Below are positions 21,701-34,853 of a stretch of 64,000 nt of DNA, piece after piece. The first letter of the stretch is position 1. Each line of letters opens with the position of its first letter. The notes under the pieces were generated by a model. The model searched no databases and was not told the DNA's origin. It saw nothing but the letters and a program-made list of their open reading frames with translations. The DNA is taken from positions 8,993,724 to 9,057,723 of the forward strand of contig NC_061068.1 in the NCBI RefSeq assembly GCF_021917145.1. The letters are read 5' to 3'. The position numbers were made by a program, and so were the translations under genes. This stretch comes from Hypomesus transpacificus. Lineage: Eukaryota > Chordata > Actinopteri > Osmeriformes > Osmeridae.

Positions 21701-24700
21701 GTGTCCCGTCGCTTCCCAGCATTCCTGCTGCTGCCCCCATCAGTTGTTGTTGGCAGGGTTGAGTGGTCAGTCTGCAGACATTCTACTCACACAGCCCACT
21801 GGGCTCAGAACCCTCGGCAGGACACTGTGAAGAACCCACTGAGCGACACGTCAGCGGGGTGGGGTCGATCAATCCATACAGTTCCATAGCAGGGTCACAG
21901 AGTTAGCCCGAAGCAATAAAATAAGCAATTCTCTTGTCTATTATCACGTAAACGGCTTTGAGAATATTTGGCTATATTGTGCACTATACACAACAAAACA
22001 AGTATGTCTGATGTTTAATGTCCACAATCCTCTCTTTCAAAATGTGTATTTATGTTCAGTTTTACTTCCACCCCCACCTTCCTCCTTCTTAGGCCCTTGT
22101 CCCCATGTCCGCTCTCTCTCTTGAGAGCCACCTGGCTGCTCCCTTCGTGGAATTCCTCCCGCGGAGAGGAACAATGCTCAGGGGTTCTTTGTATCCAGCA
22201 GAGCGTTTGTTAACCGTGGCGCAGGTTCTCTGCTGGCCTGAGAGGGGCGGGGGCAAGTGGTCCCTCCATGCGTGTTTATGTGTGTGAGAGGGGTGCTCTC
22301 TGAACTTGTTCTGTGAAAACTTTCTCTGATGATTGAAGTCTGGAGGAAATAACAAACAGCTCTTCAGTGGAATGACAGATGTCTCCTGTTGATAAATGCT
22401 TTAGAGGCTCTGCTGATTACTATGGCTGGCTGGTGCTGTATTACGTAACAGCCGTAAGTACTGTCTACTACTTCAATTGCTTTGTATTGATGCCACTACA
22501 ATATCTGGAGGAAAGTTCATTGACGATTCAAGCATAAATCCATTCTCACAAAAGGATGATTGTGACACTTGACAGCATTTGCGGTTCATTGATCAAATTG
22601 AGATGACAGAGAAGCTGTAGTAGTGTTTACAAAAAGAGTTTGAAATCATCCATCAGGCCATGACATGGTTCCATCCTACTTTTACACTGCCATTAAAAAA
22701 GCCATAAGTAGACTTGCCTCCATAATCATCATCTTCTAAATTGTATCATGTAATTTCTCTAATAGTATACAAATGTCTCCAAATCCAAGCTTAACATACT
22801 GAATAAGCATTCATGGCACAGTAACACAACAGCCATCTTATGGATGTCATTAAGTTATTGCTGATGTGTGATAACTCAGATGACTCCACATTGTCAGTCT
22901 GATTGCTGTGTTATTGCAGGGAGCTTTATCATTAAACTAATACACACCTACTGGAGGGTCTATAGCAAAGAGTTAATGTCACATGTCAATGTCCCTTATA
23001 CCATGAGAAAAACTAACGTGTGCATTAAAGTCACAGGGAAACATTGCTGAGAAGATCCGAAAGAGAAGGATGGACTCATCTCAGAATATCATAAGCTTTC
23101 TTGGTACAGGGTAGTCAACACACTTTAGCACATAAACCATCAGAAAGTATTCTGATAACGAGTGTCAGTGGCCCTTATAACCCTTCCTTGATGACAACAG
23201 TGGTAAATCACTGGGGGTGTAGAAATGAGTTTGAGACATTCTCAGGAAGAATGATGCATGTCTGTGATCAACCCTTCACATCTATATAAATATAATCTGC
23301 ACCGGTTTACATGAATGCAGATGTATCTTGCATTGAATAACCCTTACCAACCAGGCAGCAGGCCATCATTTCCCTCAGAAACACCTACAGGGTGTGACTC
23401 ATGCCAGTCCCAAGAGCAGCATGTCAAGTGTTCTCAGTGTTTGCTGCTCTCAGATTCCCCACCACTCACAAGGCTTTAATGAGTCACCGGCTACACTCAG
23501 TTTCCATAGCATTGCATATTCCGCACCATAATCTAGTCACTGAAGTGGAGAATTATTCTATTCAAGACTAATTTCAGAAACCAACTCAGGTGAAAATATA
23601 ATTTTGATAAGAATGGTATTTATCTCATGAAATATAGGTATTTTGAATAACCACAAGAAATAGTCCTCCCAGTATCATAACTCATATATTGAATGGGTAC
23701 CGTGTTGTTTGTGATGACAGTGGTCTGCGCATCTCTCTCCCAAATGATGAAACCAGGGGGGCCTTCTGTATGACACTGACCTTAATTGAGTTTGATGGTA
23801 ACATCTTCTAGCTGCTATAGAATCTAGCAGAACTCAGCACAACAGACTGAATGAGTGAAGCGATCTGTGAGGAGATCCTTTCTTCCTCTTTCCCTAATTA
23901 TGTGGATGGATGCAGGGCCATCATGGGCAGAGAACTGAAGGAAGGCCCCTTGTCCGCAACCTCCAGTCTGCTGGAAAGAGACTTCTGTCTCTGTCTCTAG
24001 GGAGACCTTACAGGCTGACAGAAGTGTGGATTGAAGTCAGGCCTTGTATATCATAGAGTGCGTGCACTAAATTAAAGTGATTTAATTACCTGAAGATAAA
24101 CTGAATTTTTATGTCAGATCTACCACACTTTCCTTTAAAGAGGATCAATTATCTGTTGTACAAGAAAATGTGCTACTTCAAATGAACAGGAATTGGATCC
24201 TAAGACCATTTTCATACAAGAACTGTCTAGAGTACTACATTTGCTGGGTAAATCAATATCTACTCGTAGCACCGGTTTTCTCAATTGAATAATTACTTAC
24301 TTACTTAAACTGAGATTGGCAATGTCAGCTGTACTTGTTAGTTATTACGAAATTGAGTGCTTAGTTTGAAAATGAAGATTCTACCTTCCATTTTTATTAC
24401 AAATACTGATTACATACAGTGATTTGTACCTGCTCCCTCTTACACATCATTCATGAAAATAAAAATCAATCTGTTCTTCTCAAATGTGAGATGTCACAAC
24501 GTTTATGCTCAAAATACCAGAACCACTGCATTTACTCTAAATCCTGATAGATGTGCTTACAAAAATCTTCAGTCCATACCCATTACCTTGCTGTGTTACT
24601 GTCTGTATTGTAGCATAACGGTGGAATTGGCCTCCATCTGTTTGGTTCCTAAAATGACCTATGAACTCTGCGTGGTCCTGCCGTTTGACTCTCTGGCCCT

Positions 24701-25599
24701 TCCTTCCAGGGCAGGAATGTCCCACTGGGCTTACACTGAGCAGATGCTGAGTGTATGGATTCCAGAGTTGAAATGTTCTCAGCTCTCTTCCATTTCAAAG
24801 GATATTGAGTCTCAGCTATGTAAATCACAAAGGTCACTGAGACTTATATTTGTTTGGTTGACTGTGGTGTTGATGTCTATACCTTATGGCAAAACGTTGT
24901 CATATTTTTGCTTCAGGTGTTTATGGTGGGGTATAGTTCGGATAATGCAACATTGAAAGCAACGTGTCTAATGAAAAAGGTATGGTTTTTCTCTTTAGTA
25001 GGATACATGGAACCACGAATACGCAATACTATGAAGGTAGTGGGAATGGGAGTGAGTTGGAAGGGCTGAATCAGAGGAGAAACTGGATAGGTAGGCTATC
25101 ATGCGCGGGCAGGTAGAACGTGAGAACGAGAAGAGAAACGATACCTCGAGCAGTGTGACATCAGAACGCAGGCTGTCTCATAAATAGTTTGGTCTATGAC
25201 CCAGAAACTGTGTGTAGGCGAGTCCGTGTACCTTGAACAAAAGCACGGCATCACTAGCTTGGTTTTCAAAGCAGGTCATTGCATTGTGGCTACATCATTC
25301 CGCCCCGAACAGGAATAATCCATGTCCGTGAATTTGACAATGAATGGGATACGATATTAGAGAATTAAAAAACGAGACCACCATGGGTGTAATTTTACTC
25401 TATTTTGACAGGGGACTTTACGTCAATGTCACAGTCATATGGCAGTTTGCTTTGTCAAAACAGATATTAGGAATGGACGAGACAAAAAACCTTGAAGAGT
25501 CGAGATCAAGATCAGTAGCCAAATTATCCTTTTGGTTAACCAAGCAAAAAAAAATATGACTTGCCTATCATAAAAATCCAGAATCCTGAGCAATTCAAG

Positions 25600-25951
25600 A
25601 GAAAAATAACGTTTATCTGAGCGCATAATATTTAGTTGCGCTGTGAAAGGCGAGTGCTAAAATGCTCACCGCGCGCTCTGGAACTCCACAATAGAATCAA
25701 TTGATTGGAGTAGGCAGTAGGCGGAACCTAAACCCACTCGACATCCCACTTTTCAACAGATTATGAGGACAATTTACTGGCGAACACATGACATTTATTC
25801 AACATTTGAGAAGGAACACTGTTCACACAGAAAATGTATAACTGTAACTAAGAGAAGAGAAGCCACACGACGAACGAGACTGAGAAGCCGTGGAGGTCAA
25901 TATATCTGTGGAGATATTTGGAGTTCACCAAAGCACACTTCTTTCCTCTCT
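25600..25951 (+). promoter_or_regulatory. Possible distal promoter and non-coding first exon (slc38a3?)
   Basis: Local CpG enrichment (CACCGCGCGCTC near 25667, CGACGAACGAGAC near 25868) is followed by a stretch ending TCTCTG with a consensus donor GTAAGA at 25952. No protein is encoded that I recognise. It could splice to the 36564 acceptor just before the slc38a3 start codon, but that link is inference only. Confidence 0.3.
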
Positions 25952-28746
25952 GGTAAGAATATCGACTGCAGAATTAATTTTTCTGCTCTTGCTTTTTTAT
26001 TTTAGCTATCTGTTCATTAGTAGTAGCCTGAAGCCAATTATAGACGAGGACATTTAAGATATAAACTGTAAAATACTAGATTATTTTTAAATCATAGAAG
26101 GCACGTTGACAATTAAAATGGTAGGCCTACTATTTAAAAATGCTTCTGAGTAAGGAGTTTTAGAGAGATGCTACTGTAGGCATGCTCTTATTTAAGGTCG
26201 TAGCTGCAAGCATTTGTACCAATAGACAGAAAAACGGTAGCGGTCTACTGTGCGGTCACCAGTGGCTGAAAACTCATTAGTCGCGTTGTGGTCTACTGTA
26301 ACACCGTTTTACTGGAATTACGAGATCCTAATGATGGTAAAGTTCAGGGTCCATATTTCAGATACCCATGTGCCGGTTGGAAAATAGGTCAGTAGCTTCA
26401 GGTTAATTAATAGTTGTTTTGACTGTACTTGAAACCACTTTATTTCTTATAAAAATGTAGGCTTCTATGTTCTATCAGTTTAAACAAAGGTCACATAGGG
26501 GAATGTATTATGAAAGAGGATTCAATCTGTGCCCCATTTTAGCCTGAAACTGATGATACTGCCAGTCGCTTCGATGAGCCCAAGCCCATTTTGAGGGCAT
26601 TTTGTGGGGAGGGCCGCAGGTGAGACTGCTGGACTTGACAGGATCGTGAGACAGCGAGAGCTCCTGTCAACCTGTCAGTATTGCTCTGCTCTCCTGCTGT
26701 ATTTGAATGAGCTGCGCCGTGTTCTGTCAGTCTCTCGCTCTCCCTTCATCTCCTCTCCAGACCACTGCTTGCATTCTGAATGAACTAAGGCTGCCGCCGC
26801 TGTCGACCGTGTGCTCTGAACAGATGACTAAGTGTTAACCAAAAGTGCGAGTTGTCTTTGCTCATGTGCTCAGTAATTGTTTGTGCGTGTTTATCCATCC
26901 GTGCGAATGCAGGCGTTTGCATGTGTTGGTGCATTCTTGAGGAACATATTTTGAATTTGACCATGCCAATGATAAATGTCTCTGTGGCATCGTCTCTCAT
27001 GCTTAGCTATCTTCAGGTCTCAGAAGTGTGTTCAGATCCCATTAGTACTGTAATGGTATACTACACACACCAATGGTAAGGCACCATCTTCTATCAGTTG
27101 GCTTGCTAAGTGAGTCAAGATTCACTCGCTCCATTCCTACTTGATTGGATCAAAGCATTTTTTCAATTTGTAATATACCCCCTTATACTGCCTGCAGGTA
27201 TTGTTTTACCAGGAATTACAGAGGTCAACAGTAAGAGAATTTAACTGGCTCAGAATGCAATATACAGTACATGTGCTCCCCTGCAGTGACTTCAGACCAA
27301 AGGAGTTAACAGCCTATGAGAAGATAAGCCACTGTCTCCTCTTGCATTCCCAAACTTTTGTCTGAGGGCTAAATTGATGGGTAACATTTCTCCACCAAGT
27401 CCTTTTGATAGTTATGAAAGCAAGCAATTTAAAGTATGTGAGTCAAATGGAATGATCACCAAGCACTGGGCAAACTTTGTGTAAGGACTTCAGGAAAAGG
27501 TTTACTATGATATTAACCTTTTCAGGACAACATCTTTGGCTAGCCAAAGACACATTAGAACAAATCCTACTTAATGAAATCTGATGTTTTTTTAAATAGA
27601 AAAATGTTCCTCAATAAAAAATACAAAATCTGTATTTTGGGAGAAATGAACCAGTAATCTGGGTAATAAAGTTAATGTACTGGACCCAAAAAGAGGGATT
27701 TAGATAGATGGTAAAGCTTCGCCAATGTTTATGGTATGAGTGTAGTTTTTATGAGTATCCTCTGAAGGTTCTTTGGCCTTGGATGATGAGCATGCTCGAG
27801 TCTTAGGCAGAGCCTCACACACTTTGCTTGTGTTTGACTGCTGAGAGCTTGGTGAAAATTGTTCTGCTAAATATGCTATGTGATTCAGATTGAAAAATTG
27901 CAAGCACGTAAAAAACTTTCAATAACAACATAATTGATTTTCTATAGCCGTAAATTCATTAACTAAAATTGATATTTGTCATGGTGAAACCAGTGCACCA
28001 AACAAGCTCACGTGTTTGTCACAAGTTGGACTAGTCACTCCTTTCTTCATTTTCATGTCTGTGCATCTTGTGTTGGCTGAAAGGTCTCTTGAAGGAAGAC
28101 AAGTTCATGTGTTTTATCAGAAATGATCAGTGTATCATGGGAGGAGCGGTGGCCCATAGACATGGCTTGTAGCTTCCTCAGCCCTGTTGCTATCACCATG
28201 GTCTTTCTGTAAGAGCAAAAGCAAGATGAGGAAAGGTCGGTCCTCCTATTGGTCAGGGTTGACTTCCTGAATTGACATTATATTCAACCTATAACCAACA
28301 TAACGTGACAGAATACATTATGAATACACAACAGTACTAATATTACGACTTTCCTTACATATGTAGGGCAATGGCACAGTTCCCAAAATCAAGGTTTGTG
28401 ATTGTCAGTAAAAAAAGAAAGAGCAAGTCGAAGATAAAGCACAGAGAAGATCTCTGGAAAAGTAAGCATGCAATACATTTTAATCAAGTGGAGCTGAGCT
28501 GAGTGACTGCATGACCCATGCCATTAATATTCAGACCCTTGCACACGCTGCTCTTATTTGAGTGGATTTAGCATGTGATGCTCTGTAGACAGCACTGCCA
28601 TGTGCACCACAGAGGCGCCTCACTGAGAGTTGTACTGTCACTGTATTTCCAGCTGGATGACTGAGTTTGGCCCCATGATGATCTCTTCCTTCCCATGTGA
28701 TAGAGAGACAGGGGGAGGCAAAAGAGAGGAAAGGGAGAGAATTCAT

Positions 28747-28783
28747 GAGAGAGAGTGAGAGACAGAGAGAGAGAGAGACAGAG

Positions 28784-28815
<32 letters not shown>

Positions 28816-28829
28816 CAAGAGAGACAGAG

Positions 28830-28891
<62 letters not shown>

Positions 28892-28892
28892 C

Positions 28893-28960
<68 letters not shown>
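28747..28960. repeat. (GA)n microsatellite, about 210 bp
   Basis: Mostly pure GA with scattered GC and CA interruptions (GAGAGCGAGAG). Long ORFs here on both strands (Arg/Glu or Ser/Leu repeats) are artefacts. Confidence 0.95.
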
Positions 28961-28965
<5 letters not shown>

Positions 28966-31900
28966 CACCAGGTTTCACGATGCCTCTTTGTTTAAAGGGG
29001 CCACATGACTGAAATAAGGATGGGGAGCTGGTACGGACTGGTGCAGGAGCCAGCCAAGCATAGTCAACCAGGGGCCTGTTAACTGACAATGGTCCTCATC
29101 CTACTGAAATTGTTGATGCTGACACATACACAGACCCACATTCCAACCAGCCAGCCTGCATATGGAGTGCTTTTTGACCCTGTCTCCCTGTTTGTCAATG
29201 CTTTCCTTCATGCCATGTTTCCTGGCCACAGAAAGCCTGCCTCATTCTGCAGATGGAGCCACAGTGAAGACTACAGCTGCTGCTCTGGAAGGAGAGGAAG
29301 CTAACCCTCAGTCAAATAGAAGCCTCTCTTCCATTCACGGTCTGGTGTAGAATGAGCTGGTTGGAGTGGACTGCCATTTTCCAGCTGTTCAGGGAGTATC
29401 CACTTTTTATGGAGTGAGATAAGGTAACTAAACTTTTCAGCCTAAACTGAGTTGCATCATCTCAGTAAGACAGGCTTTGGTTTGTAGAGTGATGAAGTGT
29501 TAGGTTTAGTCAGACTAGTCTCTGTGAGGATTAAAGCGACAGCTGCATAGATTCGTCTCATTGAATGTTTCTGTGTATCTATTTGTCTGTGTATTCCAAC
29601 CGATTGGGTAGAATGATTTAAAGAACGACCATGTCACTGGGGGCGGTAGTGAAATCTTCAATCTGTCCCTTTGACGGTAATCCACACACGTGTTCATGGG
29701 CTTAGAGCCTCATTTACAACAAGTGTGTGTTTGATTGATCATCCTGATAAATTAATGAAACTCCAAAGAATCCCTGGGAATACTATGTTAGTGTCACAGA
29801 AAGGAGAATGTTTGCATATAGAGTTTGAAACAGAAACAGGCAAAACAGATACTGTGTTGCACACAGTAAGTAGTGAGCTACTTCCATGCTGAGCATCTTG
29901 GTTGTTGCAACGCTTTCCCACTCACTGTTGCTGGCTTGACTCTTTTCACGAATGTAAAGGGGTGGAAAAGGGAAGGCAGAGTGGAGGGAGGAAGGAGTAG
30001 AAACGTGGCATGATTAAATCCATTCTGACCTGCATGTCCTTTTCCCTGCTCCTGTTTTCATGTACATCTGACCTACATACATCTTGGCTCAGACTTTTGT
30101 TATCGTTCATATCTTTTAAAACTCAGTTTGTGTGTGTGTGTGTGTAGGCCAGCCACATGTTTTTCCTTCTTATTGTGCCTCATCATATTGGCTATGACTC
30201 CACCATCTGTTAATGCTGCCTGACCTCTGGGATGGTGTTCCTCTCACCAAGTGTGTGTGAGCTCAAATCCTCCTACTGCACTGTGTCCCCCTACAGACGG
30301 CTCAGCTGGCTTTGGTTGCCTCCTACGTGTGTCTGGTCCTATCACGACTTGAGTTGGATGTGTCTCCTCCTCCTACTTGGGAGGTGTTGAGCGTGTGAAT
30401 GTGAGGCAGAGTGACAGGATGTGATGCGTGACTGGCAGACTATAAATACATCTTATTTCCAGTGTGAGTCATCATGAAGCTAGAGTCCCGTCCCCCCCAG
30501 CTCAGACTTGCCATTGAATGCTCCATACAAACACCCTCTTCTCTCCGGGCTCCATGCTACAACTGACCACCCCCTTAATCTGACGACACCCTAAGCCCAC
30601 AAGGCAAGCCAGTGACAGCCAGTCCAGAATAGACAAAACCAGGGCATGCTAGGATGACAGAATGACAAGGCACCTATTGACCTTGCTCATCCCCATTGAA
30701 GAGCAATATCTGTATATTAAACAGCACGCAGAAGCACACGGAACGGGAGCATGACGTTCAGCAGTTTGTATGTATTGTGTGTGGAGGATTATATAGTATT
30801 GTCTTTTTTAAATTGGTTTGATGGTTTGTGCACCTTTTGAGATTTGAGGATGTGTGGTTAATGTGTGTGGTTCTGTCTTCTACTCTCAACATCAAATGTG
30901 TTGTGATTAAGCCTTCTTAAGTTACCAGACTATAGGGAAATCTGCAAATGTGTTGATTTGCCTAAACTGTTCATTTGAAAAATCGATAATGAAATACATA
31001 ATAAATGAGAAAATCATCTATTTGAACATCAAATCCCCCACCATAGCATGAGTACAAGAGAGCATACGTTATTACTTTATAAACTGTATGCATTGTCGAG
31101 TTGAGACGGGTGTGCTTTAATCTACCTCTCCCAGCAGCACCTCATCACACTGAGGGACCAGGAGTATCTTAGAGACGGACACAGATCTCTCAGAGCCGCG
31201 AGTTCAGCTCCCATTCACCCATCTGACCAATCACACGGGAACTCTCTGGCCATGAAACCCATTCTAAAATGCAAGCCAGAGCACAGGGAGAACTGGGGAA
31301 AGAGAGTGGCGAGACCGAGAAAGAGAGAAAGGACAAGGTGGCGATACCAAGTCAAAGGAGAGGTGTGGACAGAGAGACAAGAGACGGCGCAATACAACAG
31401 AGGAGAGGTGTGGGTAGAAAGAGGAAGAGGAGGATAGTGGAGGAGAAAAGAAATGGCAAAAGATTAGTCTCTGGGAATGAGGACATGAGAGAGGTGATAT
31501 GATGGTGTGTTGAGTGGGGAGAGGAGTCTCAAAATGAAAATCGATGAAAGTAGGTGGAAGTCCGTGAGAGGAAGAGAGGAAGGAACACAGGGAAAGGAGA
31601 GATGGATCGTGAACAAAGGAGTCTGGTGAGTGCTGGGTAGTGGATGATGAGAAAAAGACACTGAGTAACTAAGAGGTGTAGGCATCACAGCAGTACAGGA
31701 GACACTGTAAAAGAGTGTATCTCCTGAAAATTCTAGAAACTTTAAGGTTCTAAGTTGAGGAAGCATCCAGGATGCTTAATGTTAAAATGCATAGAGGTTT
31801 CTGTTCTCTAAGATGCAGCTGGTACCATTCTGTTCTGCATCATGAATAGCATATGGGGTACTTTCCACTGAATATACTGTAGTCTGGAAGATTCCATTCA

Positions 31901-32668
31901 ATTAAACATTTAAACACCCCATGTCTGGTAATTGCAGTATTGTGTGTTTGTGTGTGCGATTGTGTGTGTGGATTAAAATCCCCCAACGACAGATGGTTTT
32001 TCCATGATTTTACAATGTTTACTAGCGCGTTCACAAAATGTGTACTGGGCGTGTTTATCTCAGGCGCCACAGCCATAATTGTCACGTGCATCACTTGAAC
32101 ACATCAGTCTGGTGTCTCTGACACGAAGAGGATACTCGCCATTCTGATGATACTATTTTTATCCATTTTTGTGTGTGTATGTGTGTGTGGAGGGACACAC
32201 ATGAGCTCTGTCCTGATCTCCCTCAGCCTGACTGAGCTTTCTGTTCATCTGATGTGTTCCGCTGTTTGCTTGGATGGCAGGCTGTCATAAACCCCTCTGA
32301 CTGACCAGCCTCCAAACGGCCGCGTCATAAAGACTGTCACAGAGAACGAGAGCTCTGTCTATTAGCTGCTCATTACAGAAATTGTAGAAGTGTGTAATCT
32401 TTAAATCTGGTGTGAATCTCTTTTTTTGCATTTGATAGAGAAGAAGAATGTCAGATGTTCGACCTGTTATAAAACTGTTTCATTTTAGCTGTGATGTTGG
32501 GTATTTCTTTATTGTTTCCTAAGAACCAGCAATTCTCAAGTGAACCATTGAGACTAATCCCTGTATGGATTAGGTAGGAAAGTGAGTGTGAATGTGTTGT
32601 GAATGTAGATTAGACCCAAAGAAGGAACAGGCCTTGCATTTTAGCATCTGAGCACTTTGGTTATATTG

Positions 32669-32844
32669 GGAGTCAGGTGGCTGAGCGGTGAGGGAGTAGG
32701 GCTAGTAATCAGAAGGTTGCCGGATCGATTCCCCACCTTGTGTCCTTGGGCAAGGCACTTCACCCTACTTGCCTCGGGGGGAATGTCCCTGTACTTACTG
32801 TTAGTTTGCTCTGGATAAGAGCGTCTGCTAAATGACTAAATGTA
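32669..32844 (+). mobile_element. tRNA-derived SINE (V-SINE-like)
   Basis: The head contains pol III promoter boxes in tRNA order: A box near GTGGCTGAGCGG (about 32678) and B box GGATCGATTCC (about 32731). It is followed by the conserved SINE core CTTGGGCAAGGCACTTCACCC and the tail CTGGATAAGAGCGTCTGC with AAATGACTAAATGTA. This arrangement is the familiar vertebrate V-SINE type common in teleosts. No clear target-site duplication was found. Confidence 0.8.
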
Positions 32845-33534
32845 TATTATACCTAGAGCAAGACACACATTGACACATACTCAGAGAAGCACGCCCTCAG
32901 TCTCCTCATCACCTCACGCTCATTGTGTGTTTCTCACTCACCCCCATACACACTCACAAACACACACTCAGAAAACAGTAGTCAGTGAGGAGGAATGTGA
33001 AGAGCTGGGACAGTGCTCTGTGCCAGTGCTAATAAACCCAGCAGGCTCTCATATTTATCCCCTCATGGGATGACGTCTGGTCGTCAGAGCAGCCTACGTC
33101 AGAGCATCTCTCTCAGACACACACACACGGACACACACACACATGTACAACACGGACACACAATATGTACACAGGCAAACATACATATGCATGGACATTT
33201 ACAGAGACAGAAGAATACTAGAAGGGTAGATCAGTGGCTGTAGAAAAGCCTCACTCCCCTTTCAGACCGTTGGGAAGATGAAGGACATTGGTTTACTCCC
33301 ACTCTGAGCATTACAATGTGACGTTTGCGCTTGTATAATTCTAACACTCTCCTCAACTCCTCATTATTACTGGGCACCCTTCTTTCCCCCGAGGACTCAG
33401 CCTTCTGTCTACACAAAAACATCACACAGTCACAACTAACACATGGAAAACTCCTCCTCACCTCATCTGTCAGATCACAATAACTCCCAGCTTGTATGAT
33501 AATGTGATGTTAGCCAAAACAATTATTCTCTCCC

Positions 33535-33542
33535 ACTCTTTC

Positions 33543-33603
<61 letters not shown>

Positions 33604-33675
33604 TTTCTTTCTTTCTTCTTTCTTTCTTTCTTTCTTTCTCTCTTCTTCTCCCCTCTCTCTCTCTCTCTCTCTCTC

Positions 33676-33748
<73 letters not shown>

Positions 33749-34002
33749 GTTTCTCTGTCTCTGTGTCTGTGTCTGTGTCTGTGTCTGTGTCTCTCTCTCT
33801 CTCTCTCTCTCCTTCTCTCTCTCTCTGTTTCTCTGTGTCTGTCTCTGTCTCTCTCTCTCTCTCTCCTCTCTCTTCTCTCTCGTGTCTCTACTCCTCTCCT
33901 CTCTCACTCTCTCTCATCTCTCTCTCTCTGTTTCTCTGTTTCTCTGTTTCTCTGTGTCTGTCTCTCTCTCTCCTCTCTCGTCTCTCTCTCTCTCTCTCTC
34001 TG

Positions 34003-34077
<75 letters not shown>

Positions 34078-34093
34078 CTCTGTGTCTGTGTCT

Positions 34094-34148
<55 letters not shown>

Positions 34149-34161
34149 TCTCTCTCTCTCA
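33535..34161. repeat. Compound (TTTC)n/(CT)n tract, over 600 bp almost all pyrimidine
   Basis: Begins with CTTT repeats (33537-33640) and passes into CT repeats with GT and CTGT interruptions. One strand is almost entirely pyrimidine. The long Ser/Leu and Arg/Glu ORFs here are repeat artefacts. Confidence 0.95.
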
Positions 34162-34777
34162 GTATTTCCATGTTTCCTTCACGCAGAGGAACAAACCTCA
34201 TCTATTATTATTTATGTGCAGACCTTTAAAAAATAACAGCATGCAGATTTTAATGAAACGCTTGTGGTGAAGTGTAATTAGTCTGACGCACATCTGCACC
34301 TCCTCAAATATGGTGAGAAAGCTTACCTAACAACTCTGTCCTGTCCTGTGTTTAGGTATTTCCGTACTATTCTTAGAAATCTCAAAGTTATACAGGATGT
34401 TATGTAATTGCACTTGTGGTACCGTATACTGTGATGACATACTGTTTGTTCAGGAAATGACATGACCTAAATGGACCTCTTTTCATAAAAACTAACATCT
34501 TCACACTCGTTTTCAGTGTGAAGTATTTAGGTATCATGGTGAGGAGCTTGTTGTTGAATTGGTCTTTGAAATATCCGGTATCCTAGCAGGAAGCCTCAGT
34601 TATAAATCTGGATATCACTATCCCTGTTGACACCACACTGGCCTACTTTCATTCGAAAATCCTCTTTTTCAGATCACATGATTACTCCCTGTTGGTGTTT
34701 TCACGCACCGCGAGTGAAACTAAGTCACGTGTTGCTTTTGTTGATTTACACAAAAGACGTAGGAGCTGTGACTCTGT

Positions 34778-34853
34778 CCAATCAGAAAAACTCTTTCGAA
34801 GCTCCAACGAGTGAGGTCCCCATAAGTACTGCCCAAGTAGCAAGGCAACCAAT
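34778..34853 (+). promoter_or_regulatory. Paired CCAAT boxes
   Basis: TCCAATCAG (CCAAT at 34778-34782) and ACCAATCAC (34849-34853) both match the NF-Y consensus in the same orientation, 71 bp apart. They lie about 1.8 kb upstream of the slc38a3 start codon. They could belong to a proximal promoter for that gene; no TATA box or exon could be tied to them. Confidence 0.3.

Noticed and set aside
24453..24956. 167-codon plus-strand ORF in the gene-poor interval
   Set aside because: No domain, no splice context, and A/T-rich random-looking composition; length is within chance for this much DNA.
28531..29089. Ser/Leu-rich minus-strand ORFs up to 173 codons
   Set aside because: Translation of the (GA)n tract; flanking residues show no family signature.
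30000..31500. Purine-rich stretch with short ORFs near 31.3 kb considered as an exon cluster
   Set aside because: No splice-compatible conserved protein; the Arg/Glu bias reflects GA-rich composition.
33470..34236. Long Ser/Leu and Arg/Glu ORFs
   Set aside because: Translations of CT/GA and CTTT microsatellites with no non-repetitive conserved part.
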